From positions 13,102,401 through 13,166,400 of the forward strand of contig NC_080716.1 in the NCBI RefSeq assembly GCF_019097595.1: DNA of 64,000 nucleotides, written 5' to 3'. The first letter of the stretch is position 1. Every line of letters begins with the position of its first letter. Origin of the DNA: Hemibagrus wyckioides (lineage: Eukaryota; Chordata; Actinopteri; Siluriformes; Bagridae). A model generated the notes under the pieces. The model worked only from the letters and a program-made list of their open reading frames with translations, was not told the DNA's origin and searched no databases. Positions 49,226 through 62,949 of this stretch are shown here, one piece after another. Position numbers and translations under genes: made by a program.

Positions 49226-50123
49226 ATTATCTATTATATTTTAATGTTCGATATTTAATGTAATGAAGAAAACTAATACTAATAAAACAAAAATGTTATG
49301 CCTTATCACTGTGCACTCTTTTCATTCCAACTTTGGATCAAAAAATTCTACACAACACAAATAAATCCAACTCTATAATTACATGCTTGCATAATTTATT
49401 ACTCACATTGGCCATACTGCACATTTCTAACCTATCACAAACTAAACTAGAGGGAATTTACATATCCTAACATCTTAACATATACTACTTTACATATTTG
49501 CATGTTTACTTCATTCATCTTGTGACATCTAAGTCACTATATCATTGATGGTTGTTTTTTTTTTTGTTTTTTTTTTACCTGTTTCTGATCCACTGAACAT
49601 TTTTGAGCCATATCCTCCTCCCCCCATTTAAGGGAAGGCAGTGATTTTTTATGAGGCTTCAAACTTGGCTAGAAATCCAAACAGCATTACCACTGGCAAT
49701 GGCGTCAGACCTTATAATGGCTAGGAATTTGCCTCAGAACTAAACATAAAGTCTTTAACTTCCATGCTCATGAAAAATGAATAGATTTGAGATCCTGTAC
49801 ATGCAAGCACATTCTAACTCATGGAAGAAAATATGTTGCTAGCATAATGCCCAAAATAATAAAGATAAAGGAATGGGGTGTGCAGTCTACTTTATTAGCT
49901 ACATAGGATGTAGCACAGTTTGATACTAGTTTATGTGGCATCATATAGCTCAAGAAAGACACTACATCTGTATCAAGACTGTATAAAGCTTGTGGAAGTT
50001 AAGGCTCATTTTAAATTATAGCTGCTTATTCAGGACTCTCAATCCATGAGCTCAGTGGTAATGGTAATTTTGTCGTTTTACCTAAAACGATTACAAACCC
50101 AGTCATTTTTAGGAAACTTAATA

Positions 50124-50285
50124 GAGTTTTTGTCTTCTTTTTAAGTCAAGGACATGGTTTAATCCATGTTCAAGAACTAACTGCAGGTCTAATTCAATTG
50201 CGCTCCTATAATTATATTTGATTGATATTTGCTCCTTTGATTAGATTAGATTTTGAAAGAGAACTGAGTAGCAAAACAACATTTA
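50124..50285 (+). repeat. Dispersed direct repeat, copy 1
   Basis: Matches 51533-51665 through gagtttttgtcttcttttta, ggacatggtttaatcc, caagaactaactgca, ggtctaattcaattg and actgagtagcaaaacaa, with one extra segment of about 25 bp. Confidence 0.85.
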
Positions 50286-51532
50286 ATATTCATATTAAAT
50301 CCATAAACATAACTGATACACTATGAAAATAATACATAAATAACATGTTTTATTTTTTTTTTCAGGAATATCTAATGTTCTTCTTAAGAATTCATTAATC
50401 AGCATTTATTTAAACATACTGTTATTAGCATTTTACTACACAGGTCTAGCTGTGCTAGCTCTTCATTTCAATTTCAAATACTAATGGATCTAATAATGGC
50501 TCTAATTTACATGATGTAAATGACCTGATCTGTTTTAAATACTGGAATACTGGAAATATTTTTGTTGCTTAACTTCTCTTTGTACACACAAGAGAAAACT
50601 TCAACCTTTCAATAACAAACAAATCCTTTTTAAAAGTCTAGAGCAAAATATGACTGTTTATTCAGATTTTTAACAATATGACAGAATTCCCATACACGAA
50701 TAAAGCTCAGTAATGGAGGGCTATACTTCTTGTTTTTTCAGCCTGTCTGAACCTACTACACCTTGTACTCATGTACACCTAATAACTGCAACATTACTAG
50801 CTTAAACTATTCCACACTAAACTAGACCATAAATACACAAATTGAATGTAATATGCGAGCAAATCTTTAAACCACACCAAGAGAATTCTACAGGGACCCT
50901 TTAAAAACCACACAGCAGATGCTGAGGACAAAAGCCGCTGTTCAATCTGTCACTGCACACTTAGGTAAAGGACTCTGTGGTCGGGCTAGTCATAAATCTG
51001 CTCCAATGGTGTCAAAACTCAAGTGGAACTACTAAAGTGCCCACGGCCATTTTGTCTTGTGTATCGTACTTAACTAATCTAAGGTCTGGGGTAAAAGCTT
51101 ACTGTTACTCGTGGGCTGGAACGAAAGTTTATACAACAGTACTTGTGTAATTGGATGGCTTGTTGGTTACAAATCCATTTCTTGAGATCCCTTAAGATCA
51201 GACTTTCTTAGATATTCACGGATATTAGAAAGAAAATCAGAAGAAACAGAATGCACACGCTTTCATTTGTACTCACTGTTGCAGTTGAATTGTTTTTGCT
51301 TTCTAGTATTAGCCCATGGATGAACTTCCCCACAATGCAACAACCAAATTAGACTGGAGTGGTGCCTGGTTGTGGTGTGCCAATGAAAAGCAGTAAATGG
51401 ATAAAACATGGCAGGGGTTGAGTTCACTGGGTACCGGCTTGTCAAGAAACCCAGGGATGATGGGAGAGTACATGACATGTCTACTCTAACCATTATGAAC
51501 AAATTTCTCAGACTCAGGTTCAATTTGTTTCA

Positions 51533-51665
51533 GAGTTTTTCTCTTCTTTTTAAGTCGAGGACATGGTTTAATCCTCGCTCAAGAACTAACCGCATAGGTC
51601 TAATTCAATTGTGCTCCAATGATTATATTGTGATTCTGAAAGAGAATTGAGTAGCAAAACAATAT
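51533..51665 (+). repeat. Dispersed direct repeat, copy 2
   Basis: Second copy 1.4 kb after the first, in the same orientation, about 85 percent alike by eye. No transposon ends were seen around either copy. Confidence 0.85.
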
Positions 51666-51669
51666 TCCA

Positions 51670-52240
51670 AGCTCCTGCCAGAATTACAGGCTAGACTCAC
51701 TGTAATTGTGGTTGAAGGAAGGCTGATTTAGGAACAGTCAGTTGGCTTTGATTAAAGGGAACCCCCAGGCTCGTCACTTACACACAAACTCCCTCATACT
51801 AACATCGTCTCGTCTCACCCTGGCCGAGGTCCGCGCTCAACCAAGGATGGCTCCCTCCAGCCAAGAACTGGAAGAGCATCGGTGCCAAAATAAATGATTT
51901 GAGCCAAGGAGAGCTAATCCATTAAAGAGCGATTCCATGGCACTGAATCTCACACAGACACATCTGAGCTCAGAGCAAGGCGATATTAAAAGCAGAACTC
52001 AGGCCACATCTGCAGAGTGGTGATTAAAAATAGATTAACTTCTAATGCGTCATAAGATTGGCGTAACTAGCCATGATAAAGCTTCACTGGGCTGTAAGTT
52101 AGGTCCTTGAATAACTTGAATAAGGCTGAACTTAAGGGTGTTTCCCATGACTCACTGAATGCGGCAGTTTGTCTGTCGACTATGCATAGTTCATTGGAAC
52201 ATTGTGCCTCTCTGACGCCTTAGGAGAGTGGTGGATCCGT
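51670..52240 (+). promoter_or_regulatory. Candidate conserved noncoding element (570 bp)
   Basis: Long repeat-free block directly after the direct repeat copy 2, with agttggctttgattaaaggg, aaaataaatgatttgagcca, gagctaatccattaaagagc and ggcgatattaaaagcagaac. Tcf/Lef-like (ctttgat) and homeodomain-like motifs occur. It is the best enhancer candidate in the flank by appearance. Confidence 0.4.
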
Positions 52241-53770
52241 ACCCAGAGGTTTATTAAGGGTTTTTCCAGAATCGTCATCGTTGTCCTTAGTGGGGGGTCA
52301 AGAGAAAGACAGACAGCAGTGTGAAAGCAAAGCAAACAAATCTATGGTCATATATAACTGATAGCTACACCAGAAAACACAGTTAAAACACAAACAAGGA
52401 CTTTATTAGAAAAGGTAAGTAGCTGCAACCGATCATTTAACAACAACAGGAAACAACGCCCAAATAAAATAAAGAAAGCAACTAAGTATAGATCTAAGGT
52501 GAAAACGAGTGTCTTCAATCCATGAACTGAAGACAAACAAACCGCTCTTATACTCCAACTGTAATTTTACACTGCAGTAAAGTGAAATGCTTCTTTTGTA
52601 AGCAGTTGGCCAGTTAGGAGACATGACCCTTAAATGAAAGAAGTTCAGCTGTCCAGAGCAAAAGACATTAAGTATTGTAGATGTCCATTTCAGGAAGTTA
52701 CAGAAGCAACCAACACAAGGGCAGACTGTTCATTTTAAATAAATTGTGTAAACAAGCTAAAATAGCGAACCTTACAGACTATAAGCAAAGTCATGGAAGA
52801 AAAAGCAACAAACAACACAATGTTGACAAAAGCATGACAAAGAGTTACACAGAGACCAGAAATGAAACAGTGACTGGGTCGTGTGATATTCAGGAGCTAA
52901 TTGGTCATCTAGTACAGCGAAGATTCAGTGAAGGGTTTGCTTCAATTTGAACTTTGTTTTTCAAAACAACAAAATAAAAAATTCAATTTTACACTCTTGG
53001 CATTTTCTCAACCAGCTTCAAGAGGGAATTTCAAGAGAGGATTTTCTTAATAGGCTAAGCACTCAGACTGTGAGGTTTTTTTTTTTTTTACTTTTTTCCT
53101 TTTTGCTCTCATTGCCTTTATACCATTCTCACTCCTAGAGTATTGCTCTACCTGTGCTTTGCAATGTGAATGCCTCTTTGGAAGCAACAGTATTACAGAG
53201 GACGGAGCAAATGTTGAAATAGTGAAATATAAAAGAAATATTTTTTGTTGATGCTGTCTTCAACTATCAGCCAATCTATCTCTGTTACTAATGAACATTT
53301 TTTTTTCTTTTACAGATTTCATCGTTGTTTTGTTATACATCGGAGCAAAATCTAATGTCAATTTATTTCCCCAAATTTAGCAAATGAAGTGTTAGGAGAA
53401 TGTGACAGAGATCTGTATTTCAGGAAATATGCAACTGAGATTAGGTGTTAAATCTAACATAGGTTGGTGAAGCTTCAAATGCCACATGCGTGGGCATCAA
53501 GGCAGCCATGGATTGTATTAGCATGTGGGGGAGGATACATCGAGATGCCAGTCAACAGCCTATTATATCCGAACACACATTCTTAGATGCACACACACTC
53601 ACACATGCACACACACACGCATGCACACACAACCCCTTTTGGGATCCACGAGTTCTCCACACAAAGTGTTCATTGTCCGAGTGCCGTCATTCATGTTTCA
53701 TGTGCAGCCATCATTAATCAAGTGGCTATGTTCCCAGAGGAATGCCCAGCACACATACATACACACATGT

Positions 53771-53802
<32 letters not shown>

Positions 53803-53806
53803 ACAC
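53771..53806 (+). repeat. (CA)n microsatellite
   Basis: CA array of about 17 copies with one TA interruption. Confidence 0.93.
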
Positions 53807-54938
53807 TAGGACAGGTGGGTGTTTTCTGACAGTGATGTACTGTAATCATTTAATGCACTTAACATATTTCACTTTCAAGATAATCGGATGTTGTGTGATT
53901 CTACATGTTAATGGCCTCTTTTAATCACTTCTAGTGTTCCTTTACTCTCTTCTTGTCGAAACGTTATGCTCAAAAGCCTGGAGCAGCGGCATGCAAGCCA
54001 AAAACTTCACAGAATCTTTACCACAAGCTGAAATTCTCACTCACTTGAGAGGCTCCCTTTGTGCTCAGACATACACACTTTCTCTCTGTCTCACACACAC
54101 ACACACAGTATATAAATATATACTGTATATACACGCACTATGCCATATGAGGTAAGGTAACGTATGAGGGCGGAACCTCCATCTGCTGTTGGCCGGTAGT
54201 GGCAGAAGGTGCTGCTAATGAGGCCTGATCTGCTGCTGCACCTGCCACTGATTCACTCACACACACACACACACACAGAGTCCATACCCTTCAGGTGTAA
54301 TCACTGCTTAGCTTAACAGGAAAGCCCATGATCCTGACCTGGGGAATTCATTACTGCATGAGGGAGGCTGCCAGCAGTACATCATACTGACCTAAACCCT
54401 CTTTATTTGCACATGAGAGGCTGAAACATACTGACACGAGACTGTTCAGTCACCTCCTTGGAACTAGCAGTGAAGGAAATCAGTGTGTTCATCTGAATAT
54501 TACATGTTAATGATCTACATTTCGTTTCACTTGTGGTTTACTGCAGAAAGCTGCTGAGAATAGTTAAGGCTACAACTGGCTTCAAATCTACAAATGTTCT
54601 GTATGACTACAGTATAAAGGTGGATTGTTTTGGTTTTGACCAGAGTCACCCAGCGCTCCAGCCCTGTGAAAGATGATTACAGAGGATTCATATAGACTTG
54701 AAAACCAAGATATTTTGAGAAAGCCCAGCAGAAAGTTTTATTGAGGTCTGGGAGGACAAAAAGTGTCCTGGGAGGCAGCACATTGGGTGCATTGTTCAGA
54801 CTTAACAGACTACAGCTGTAGGAACATGTGTGTTCAGGTGATTTTAGTCCACAACTTGTGCCTGAGTGGATCATGATCAAGAGCACATTACAGGCCTTCA
54901 TTCAGTGTGAAGGTGAAGTGCGTTCAGCAACATGCCTG

Positions 54939-55078
54939 AAACAAAACAAAACAAAACAAAACAAAACAAAACAAAACAAAACAAAACAAAACAAAACAAA
55001 ACAAAACAAAACAAAACAAAACAAAACAAAACAAAACAAAATAAAGCAAAGCAAAACAAAACAAAAAAACAAAACAAA
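54939..55078 (+). repeat. (AAAAC)n pentanucleotide array
   Basis: About 20 perfect copies to 55040, then degenerate units. Because the unit is five bases, it stays open in several frames on both strands; those frames are artefacts. Confidence 0.97.
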
Positions 55079-55135
55079 TATGAGTTGTATTTATTGAAAG
55101 AGAATGTTTACAATTCATTAATTTTATTTATTTTG

Positions 55136-55146
55136 TTATTATTATA

Positions 55147-55185
<39 letters not shown>

Positions 55186-55209
55186 GTTGTTGTTGTTGTT
55201 GTTGTTGTT
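55136..55209 (+). repeat. (ATT)n(GTT)n compound microsatellite
   Basis: ATT array passing into a TTG array of about 8 copies. Confidence 0.95.
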
Positions 55210-55530
55210 TTATAGTATTAGATTGATTATATTTTTAATTTAAGTTATTTTTATGAAAAGCCTAATTTAATATGTTGCTTATCAGAATGCTATAAAATAT
55301 AATGTAAGTAAATGAAAGTAAATGAAATGAGAACAAATTTCAGGGCAGGTTAAAACTTTTCCAAGATAATAAAAGCACTTCAGACTCTCGAGGATTAAAT
55401 GTGAAGTGCTTTATGAATGAATGAATGAATGAATGAATAAGCATACCTCAAGGTTTCAGTATCAGAATCAATATCAGAAAGAATAGCTGGTATTATGCCA
55501 TCTGTAATTATTACCACACCTCATACAAGG

Positions 55531-55760
55531 ACAGTGGTGGCTAAAATAGTTAAGGCTCTGGGTTACTGATCAGAATGTTGGGGGTTTAAGCCACAGCACC
55601 ACCAAGCTGCCACTGATGGGCCCTTGAGCAAGGCCCACAACCCTCTCTGCTTTTGGTAAGCTGTATCGTCTGTCCCTGAGCTCTTGAACTTCCTAACAGT
55701 CTGGAATATGTGACAAAAAGCATCTCACTGTACTGTAATGTAAATGTGACAAATAAAGAC
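55531..55760 (+). repeat. tRNA-derived SINE
   Basis: Head with an A-box-like tggctaaaatagttaagg and a B-box-like GGTTTAAGCC at 55583-55592, then accaagctgccactgatggg and cccttgagcaaggcccacaa, common to many fish SINEs. A tail with aaataaagac ends it. Confidence 0.75.
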
Positions 55761-55824
55761 TCCTTCATTATCTGAAATATATTCTGTAGTCTCTGGTTAT
55801 TGATAACTGAAGGTGGAATTTCCA

Positions 55825-55970
55825 GTCAGTCAGTGGAGTGAGCTTTCTCAAGCTGTTGGATTGCTGATCAGAAGGTTATGAGTCCCACCACTACCTCTGC
55901 TGGACCCTTAACCCTCACCTGCTCAGTAGAATAAATGTGAGAACTGTAAGTTGCTCTAGATGAGGAAACA
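55825..55970 (+). repeat. Second, degenerate SINE copy
   Basis: Matches the head and middle of the copy at 55531 (ggattgctgatcagaaggtt, ctggacccttaaccctcacc) and ends near aagttgctctagatgagga, with deletions. Confidence 0.65.
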
Positions 55971-58480
55971 GCTGCGTTGCTTATTAACACATCACACCTC
56001 ATTCACAGCCACCTCCTGAGGGCTCCAATGCAAGTCAAATCTACCTAAGCATGCATTATCCCAAGCCAGGAGATAGTCGAGCTGCACAGACCTGAGTTAT
56101 GATGAACTCACCTATAGCTCAGTTTCCTCACATCTAACAAAGAAATTCAACATGTTGCACAGGACCTTTGTGGCATTGCCAGTTTTCAAAATGTTACAGA
56201 AGTCACAGTCCAAGTTTTCTTGTCATGATATGTGGAATTCACTTTCATTGCACATCAATGAGGTTGAGGCACTCAAAAGTTTCATTTCAGTGCCTGCACA
56301 CACACCTGGAAGATTTTATAGAGGAGTCTAGACATTTGTTATATGCGCTAGAACACTAGAATAGAAATGGAGATTGTGGAAATATTAGACATGTTTAGGA
56401 GGCAAGGTATTGTTTATCTTAATGTAACAATAAAATATTCCTAGTTTAATTTTATTCTATTTTTTATGAGGTGATAGTCGATAAAGCATTTCACTACATC
56501 TTGTACTGTGTATGGTTACGTATGTGACGAATAACTTTTGAATTTTGAGACATATATGCAATAAGCAAAAATTAGCAAAAAAATCAAAAAATGAAGGTGT
56601 TCGAGTCACATTTACAAATGTTTTTCATTTTACAAATGTTTCTTCAAATATTTCAGAACTGATTCAACACTTGTGAGTAGAATGGTGTGAAAAGTAGTTC
56701 GTAGCAGTTCACTAAGAAAACAATATACTGAGTTATAATTCAAAGCCTAAAAATGATAATAGAGACAGCAGCCAGAGTGAATGTTGTGGGTCAGAGAGGT
56801 ATCAACAGCACCATGTGTGTAGACCGATCATCCAATAGAATTCTGAATCAACACATACAACATTTTGGAAGACTTCTGTAGAATTAAATAGGAACTTTTG
56901 AAAAGGAAAATAAAGCCACTTCATGCTGGTCAGAGTGATTCCAGTACTTATCCTAGGAACCCAGGGCATGTGTCTGGAATACACACTGGATGGGATTCGG
57001 ACCAAGAGGTAATAGAGCTTAGTGAATTTTCCTTCAGACATGCTTTTCTGAGCGGAGGCTAGAAACCAGAGGACCCAGAGAAAACCCACATGAACATGGG
57101 GAGGTCCACTTATCTGAGCTCAGGAACCCGGAGACCAGAGATCTGTGAGATAAATCTACCTGCTGAATCACCACTTTGTCCTCGATAGATTATAATATAG
57201 TTCATTTTTTTCTGTAATGGTTAGCATTGCTGATTTTTTGTTTCAAGCACTTTTTATTTCTAACTGTTTTCCTGTTTGTGAATGTGTCAAGTTGTGGCAT
57301 TTCTAACTTTAATTTGGAATTTAATCGTGGGGTTTTTAGGTCAATTTGTGCTGAGTGACAAAATATTCTTGTTGGAAGATAAGAAATGTTGCTGTTTTGA
57401 TAACTGAGTTTATTTTCAGAAATGCGTTTCTGGTGTTTTGGTGCACTTTGGTCGTGAAATGAACTGATGACAAACTGCTTGTTTGTGTATATGTGCAAAT
57501 GTTCTACTTGTTTTATTAGTAAAAAAATAAATAAATAAAATAAAGAAATATTGTGTAAATTATGCTTAAAGATTTTAAACATAGCCATATTATTGCCATC
57601 TTCACTGTTTACTTGTTCTGACATGAAGAGTCTATATTTAATAAGAAGGTTTTATTAATGCATTATTAATAAACTTGAGTGTTTACTCCTGAACTTGGTG
57701 AGTGTCTCGGTGGGTGAATATATCCAACACTTCATAGTGGCTTTTAAATCACAATTCGTGCCTCACACTGAGAGTGTGTGTAGTAGGCGGGCTCTGGCGC
57801 AGATTGCGTGATGAGCTTCAGCCAAAACCTGAACGTTAAATTTAGTCGAGTGCATTTTGTTCAGTTTCTTCCTCTTTAAGATATAGTTTGCTTGACTCCT
57901 CCTTCCATATGTACACCTTTAATGTCTTGCTGGTGAAATTACATTTGTTCTTCTTTATTTTTTTGTCCTGTTTTGTGCAAACCATTGCAGTCAACTGTAT
58001 AATAATCGGGATTGTGTACTCAAGAAGGAAATTGCATTCATAGGTTTGTACACTTGACATTAATATTTGAGGAAACCATCTGACCATCTACTTGCTACTG
58101 GATGTGTGATGAGATAAAACAATGGGGCAATATAACTATTTTAACAAAATCCTGTACTGTACATATAATTAGTGCTGATATTAAGAGAATATTTGTTTCT
58201 AGTTAGAAAAATCTGCTACATGTAAAAAGTCATAGAATATGAATACATGCAATGAACAGTTTCACACAACTCAGCTTGGCTAAAATACTAAAATATATCA
58301 TTTCAATGTCATATATTTAAAACAAACCAAGCAAACAAACAGCAAACTAGACTACATTTAGAATCTAGAACATAGTTCTAAATATACTGTTGTATAAATA
58401 AATAAACAGTAGTAGAAAGGACATTTACTGATAATGATAATAATCAACATTTACTGATACATTATCAATTATTTACTGTC
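55971..58480. other. Gene-free flank
   Basis: AT-rich sequence without recognised exons. The 140-codon minus-strand frame at 57202-57624 is Lys/Asn/Ile-rich, as expected by chance in AT-rich DNA. Confidence 0.65.
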
Positions 58481-58638
58481 CAGTGTCACCCCAATGAGGA
58501 TGAGTTCTGAGCCTGGAACCTCTGAGGGTTTCTTCCTCATATCATCTCAAGGAGTTTTTCCTTGCCACCATCGCCTCAGGCTTGACCATTATGGATAAAT
58601 GTTAAAAGCACTATACAAATGAACTAAATTGAATTGAA
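58481..58638 (+). repeat. Dispersed fish repeat
   Basis: Contains ctgagggtttcttcctcata, gagtttttccttgccaccat and aaaagcactatacaaatgaa, a short repeat abundant in fish genomes. A fragment is at 11797-11855. Confidence 0.65.
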
Positions 58639-60137
58639 TTACAAAAATACAACTGAGAAATGTAAAAAATGTAATCTAAAATAATGTAAATGTTGCATGT
58701 CTTTTAGATTTTATCTAAAAGATATAAAAGCTGATCTTAAAATATCATATCCATAAGAGATTATTAATCACCAATTTGTCTATTGAAAAATCTCTAAATA
58801 AACACGCTTGCTAATTAAAGTCTTAAACTTACAGATAATCGTTGGACATAAATACATTTACCATGAGATCCTCAGTTAAAACTGACATCAGCGAACACTC
58901 TGAGCTGTTCACTTCAGCCCATTTCAACATGCAATATTGCACTTTATTCTCATACCATCACTGGTTTCAATAAATTCCATCTTTCGTGGGAAAAAAAAGT
59001 GACGGCCCTGTAACATTATCACCAAATAAATCAAGAGGCTCAAACAACTGCTCACACAAGTTCTGCTGAAATCATGGGGACCAGGTTTTAAAATGAAGAG
59101 ATGGAAGACAGCAGGCTATCAGCTTTATTTGTATGCAGTGAAATTCTCTCCGTCTCACAGTAAAGGCCTGACTGGAGTGCTGAAAAATCAAGGGCAAGAT
59201 TGTAGAGATGGGCACTGCCCTCTTCTGGACTGCTCCTGATATCGCTTGCTATTGAACACTGTGCATCAGGTCAGAGGGATTTTAAAAAGCAGGGTGCCAT
59301 TATATTAATATATATTTAGATATCATGAATACAATTAGGACAGAACACCTCACATTGTCGTCTATTTCTATGCATGTATTCATTATTTTATGAGTCAGAA
59401 ATGCACCTTTTTGTTGTAGATTTCAGCTTTTCTAAACACAGCTGATTTTGTTTCAGGGATTTTAATTAACGGTTCAAATTAGTGTCATTTCTAGCAGATT
59501 TCAGCTTAGCCTGTTTGAGACTCACTGCTCTTGCTCTCGTGTATTGTTTAGGAAGTATCAACTCTGCTCAAAACAGATATCATTAGGTTATACATGTTCA
59601 TAAACTCTTAAAGATAAATCTACATGATTATTTCAAATGGTTTCTTTCAGTAAGAATGAGTCTGCCTTTTTCAACTGTAAGGTGAAGTGAAGAGAGACTT
59701 CGTTTTGGCTTGAGATTGTGTTGTGACTTATTATAATGAGCTTATAACTCAACATCAAGTCACAGGTTTATGGCTGAAGTAAGAATCGTATGTAGATCAT
59801 GTTTATATCTTATGCGTATGTCTTATTCATTTGTCATGTAAACCTGTGAGCAATACACTGAAGTTAAGATATACTTTTCTGACCATTTTCTGATCACATA
59901 TTCACTGTATCTAATCTGTAAGGTTTACATTCTAACAATCTTTTACGTCTTTTCTATGTCCCCAACACACACACATTTTACTGTTTTCTGTCACTTTATA
60001 TTGTGAACCCTACACTGAGTTGGTGATATTGACAATATGAGCTCATGTTCTGGCAAAATGATGCCTGAATACTGGACAGCACAGTGTGATACTTCTCAAG
60101 AACAGTAGGACAACCCAGTCATGGCATAAATCTGTCC

Positions 60138-60196
<59 letters not shown>

Positions 60197-62254
60197 CTCT
60201 GTTTCTCCACACAGTAGTGTGATCCCCTTACAGAGATCACTGCACATTTCCATTCCAGCATTTCTGTATGTTTGTGATGGGATACAGATGGTCTCTCTCG
60301 AACCAAATATGCTAATATAATGCATTTCTGGACCATTTCATTTAACACGTGGAACAATATCTTGGTGCTTTATACCAGTTTACATGATATGCAGTGTAGC
60401 ATGTGTTGCCAGGCCACAGCAGATGCTCCCAGCATTGGAAGCACTACAACAGTGAACTCGCCACATCTCCAATGCCTCCTGTACCATGTCTCTTCTCCAA
60501 GGATCTCTTGAAATACTGCCCCAGCCACCCCCCGAGCAACCCCCCCCCCCAAAAAACACCATTCATAATCAGCTGCTGCTTGGTAAAGAGGTAAGTTGGT
60601 GGGGGGAAAGGGGGGGGGCACACATCAGCTAACGAGGTCTTTGTGGAAGCCTGATGTCCTCACAATGAAAGGAGAGAAAAACGTATGACTTCTCAGGGCC
60701 TGGCTCCTATGTTCAGCGCTAACATGCCTTCAGGCGAGTGCTTGAAAAATAATCAGGCCTGATTTCCAATTCTACACTCATTAAGATGAGAGTGTGTTCA
60801 CACAGAGGGGAGGGTTGAGTGGATGTGTGTGTGTCTGGAGGGAGCGCGTGTGTGTGTGCGTGCATGTATGTATGTGTGAATGGAACGAGGATACATTAAG
60901 TCATGTAGCTATGGTAATTTAAGAAGTGTGATTATTTTATGGAAAAGGTGTGGAGTTACACTCTAAACAAAGTTACTCTGCGTGGAATGTGGAAGTTGTT
61001 AAAGAAAGAGTTTAACACCTAAATATTGATTCTAAATATCTGTCGTATAATAAGCATCAACAAAAGGGTGGGCTCTGGAAATATATCTGTAGCTATAATT
61101 TAATTAGAGATACACATTAAGACTGCGTGTCAGCTCACATAATGATTGACAGTAGTGCCACCCTGGCAATGTCATCAGGGAAAGAGGAGGGTTAAAGGGA
61201 GAAATTTAGCAATTCTGTCTATTTTTACAGTTTTAAAATGCCACAGAAGTGAATTTTGTACATAAAGTTAAGGAAACAAGCTCCACTAAATGATCAGATT
61301 GTTTTGAAAGCAGTGATGTAGTTATTTGTCTGGTTTAAAAAAGCTTTACTCATGGGTTTTTTCTATAACAGATACAGCCTAATTACACAGAGTCCCAGAT
61401 TTTACATATACAGGTCGATCAGCTGCTAAAGATTGTGATGGTGTCATCTCATTTATATTGCTAAATATAAATCAATCAATCAGTTAAACAAATAAGTTAA
61501 TTAAACTAGTCATCATGATTATTAATAAACTACTAATAAAAATTATGTCTACACAATGCTAATAAAGCTAGGTGCCTTTTTGCTTAAGTGCTTTGATAGG
61601 GAAAAGAGGCTGAGGGAAAGTGGTCACTTCCATTTGTATGTTTGGGATATTAGATAGTAAATTCCACTGCAGCTAAAACTAGTAAAAGGCTAATCATGAA
61701 AATAAGGGTTTTAATATGTTGGCAAAGGTCATAGTCATTATGAATATGGTCTCCTGATCATAAGAGTAAAATGGTCGGAGCAGCACAGGCTCAGTTAATG
61801 GCCGACATCAGTGCTGGCAAATCAGGTCTGTTTGTTTTGTCTTTAGCAGTTATGGACCTTTTTAGTGATGGTAAACGTGTCTAGCCAGAAAAGCCCATTA
61901 AAGGCAGTAAGCTAGACAACTTTGCTAAGTTTCAGTTTACAAAGAGATTTACAGCAAGTCTGTTCACAGAAAGCCATTTTCTTTTTATACCATATTCATC
62001 ATATCAGTTCATAACAAAATGTTGGGTCAAAACATGAGCATGCTCTCATCAAAAACAGCAAGGATAAAAGGAAAACAATGTGCAGATTATATCCAGAATT
62101 TTTAGATGTATTATACACTATTATTAGAGCTGTTTAAGCAATTATATTGGAACAATAAACTAAAAACCTAGATACAATATGCAGCCAACTGGACCCAGGT
62201 TGGTCAAAAGAACAATGGACGCCTGACCATCACATCCAAACATTGGTCTTTTGG
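58639..62254. other. Gene-free flank
   Basis: No exon recognised. It holds a CT array (60140-60195), C-rich and G-rich runs near 60530-60620 and a nonrepetitive block at 60620-60800 (cttcaggcgagtgcttgaaa, aatcaggcctgatttccaat) that could be regulatory. Confidence 0.65.
60140..60195 (+). repeat. (CT)n microsatellite
   Basis: CT array of about 27 copies with one TTT interruption. Confidence 0.95.
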
Positions 62255-62615
62255 TGTGTTGTACATTCTGAAATGCTTTTCTGTTTAGAATGGCTGTAAA
62301 GAGTGTTTAAGTCCTTATTCACTTCCTGTCAGCTTGAACAAGTCTAGCCATTCTCCTCTGGCTTCTCTCATTAGCAAGGCATTTCCGCCAGCAAACCTGG
62401 CGCTTAACGGATGTTTATTAGTTTTCGCACCATTCTGTGTAAACTCTACAGACGGTTGTTCATGAAAATCCCATGACATCAGCAGCGTCTGAAATGCACC
62501 TACCTGCCAGTCTGGCACCAGCATCCATGCCACAGTAAAAGTCATTGAGAACACACTTTTTCCCTTGGTCTGTGAAAATTTACTGAAGCTCATATGAACT
62601 GAAGAGCTACTTAAA
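62255..62615 (-). mobile_element. Tc1-like element fragment (same family as 19231 and 46051)
   Basis: Antisense of the transposase helix-turn-helix part: gaaatgcttttctgtttaga, cttcctgtcagcttgaacaa, aaggcatttccgccagcaaa and cagtctggcaccagcatcca. Ends are missing; frame broken. Confidence 0.75.
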
Positions 62616-62723
62616 AAAAAAAAAAAAAAGTTAGATGGTATTGTGGTGTTAGCAGGAACTTGATACCAGAACCCCACTGCATGACCAACACACAGATATT
62701 ATTGCACAGAAGGAATATCCCCC

Positions 62724-62726
62724 TAT

Positions 62727-62781
<55 letters not shown>

Positions 62782-62785
62782 TTTT
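62724..62785 (+). repeat. (TTTA)n microsatellite
   Basis: Perfect tetranucleotide array of about 15 copies. Confidence 0.95.
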
Positions 62786-62905
62786 TCATCTGAGCACCTG
62801 CCTCTGAGAAAAAAAAATCTGCATGTTACTAATTCCCACCACTCTGGCTGGCATAAGCTCTCTGTTGTGTGTTGCTTTCATCTCACCACAGCTGCTGGCT
62901 GGCCC

Positions 62906-62907
<2 letters not shown>

Positions 62908-62947
<40 letters not shown>

Positions 62948-62949
62948 GT
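62908..62949 (+). repeat. (CT)n microsatellite
   Basis: CT array with two GT interruptions. Confidence 0.93.

Larger units (their letters stand above)
52241..55110. other. Gene-free flank
   Basis: No exon recognised. Contains poly-T runs, CA arrays (53771-53806 and smaller ones near 53590 and 54255) and the AAAAC array. Confidence 0.7.

Noticed and set aside
57202..57624. 140-codon minus-strand frame
   Set aside because: Lys/Asn/Ile-rich as expected for AT-rich DNA; no known domain.
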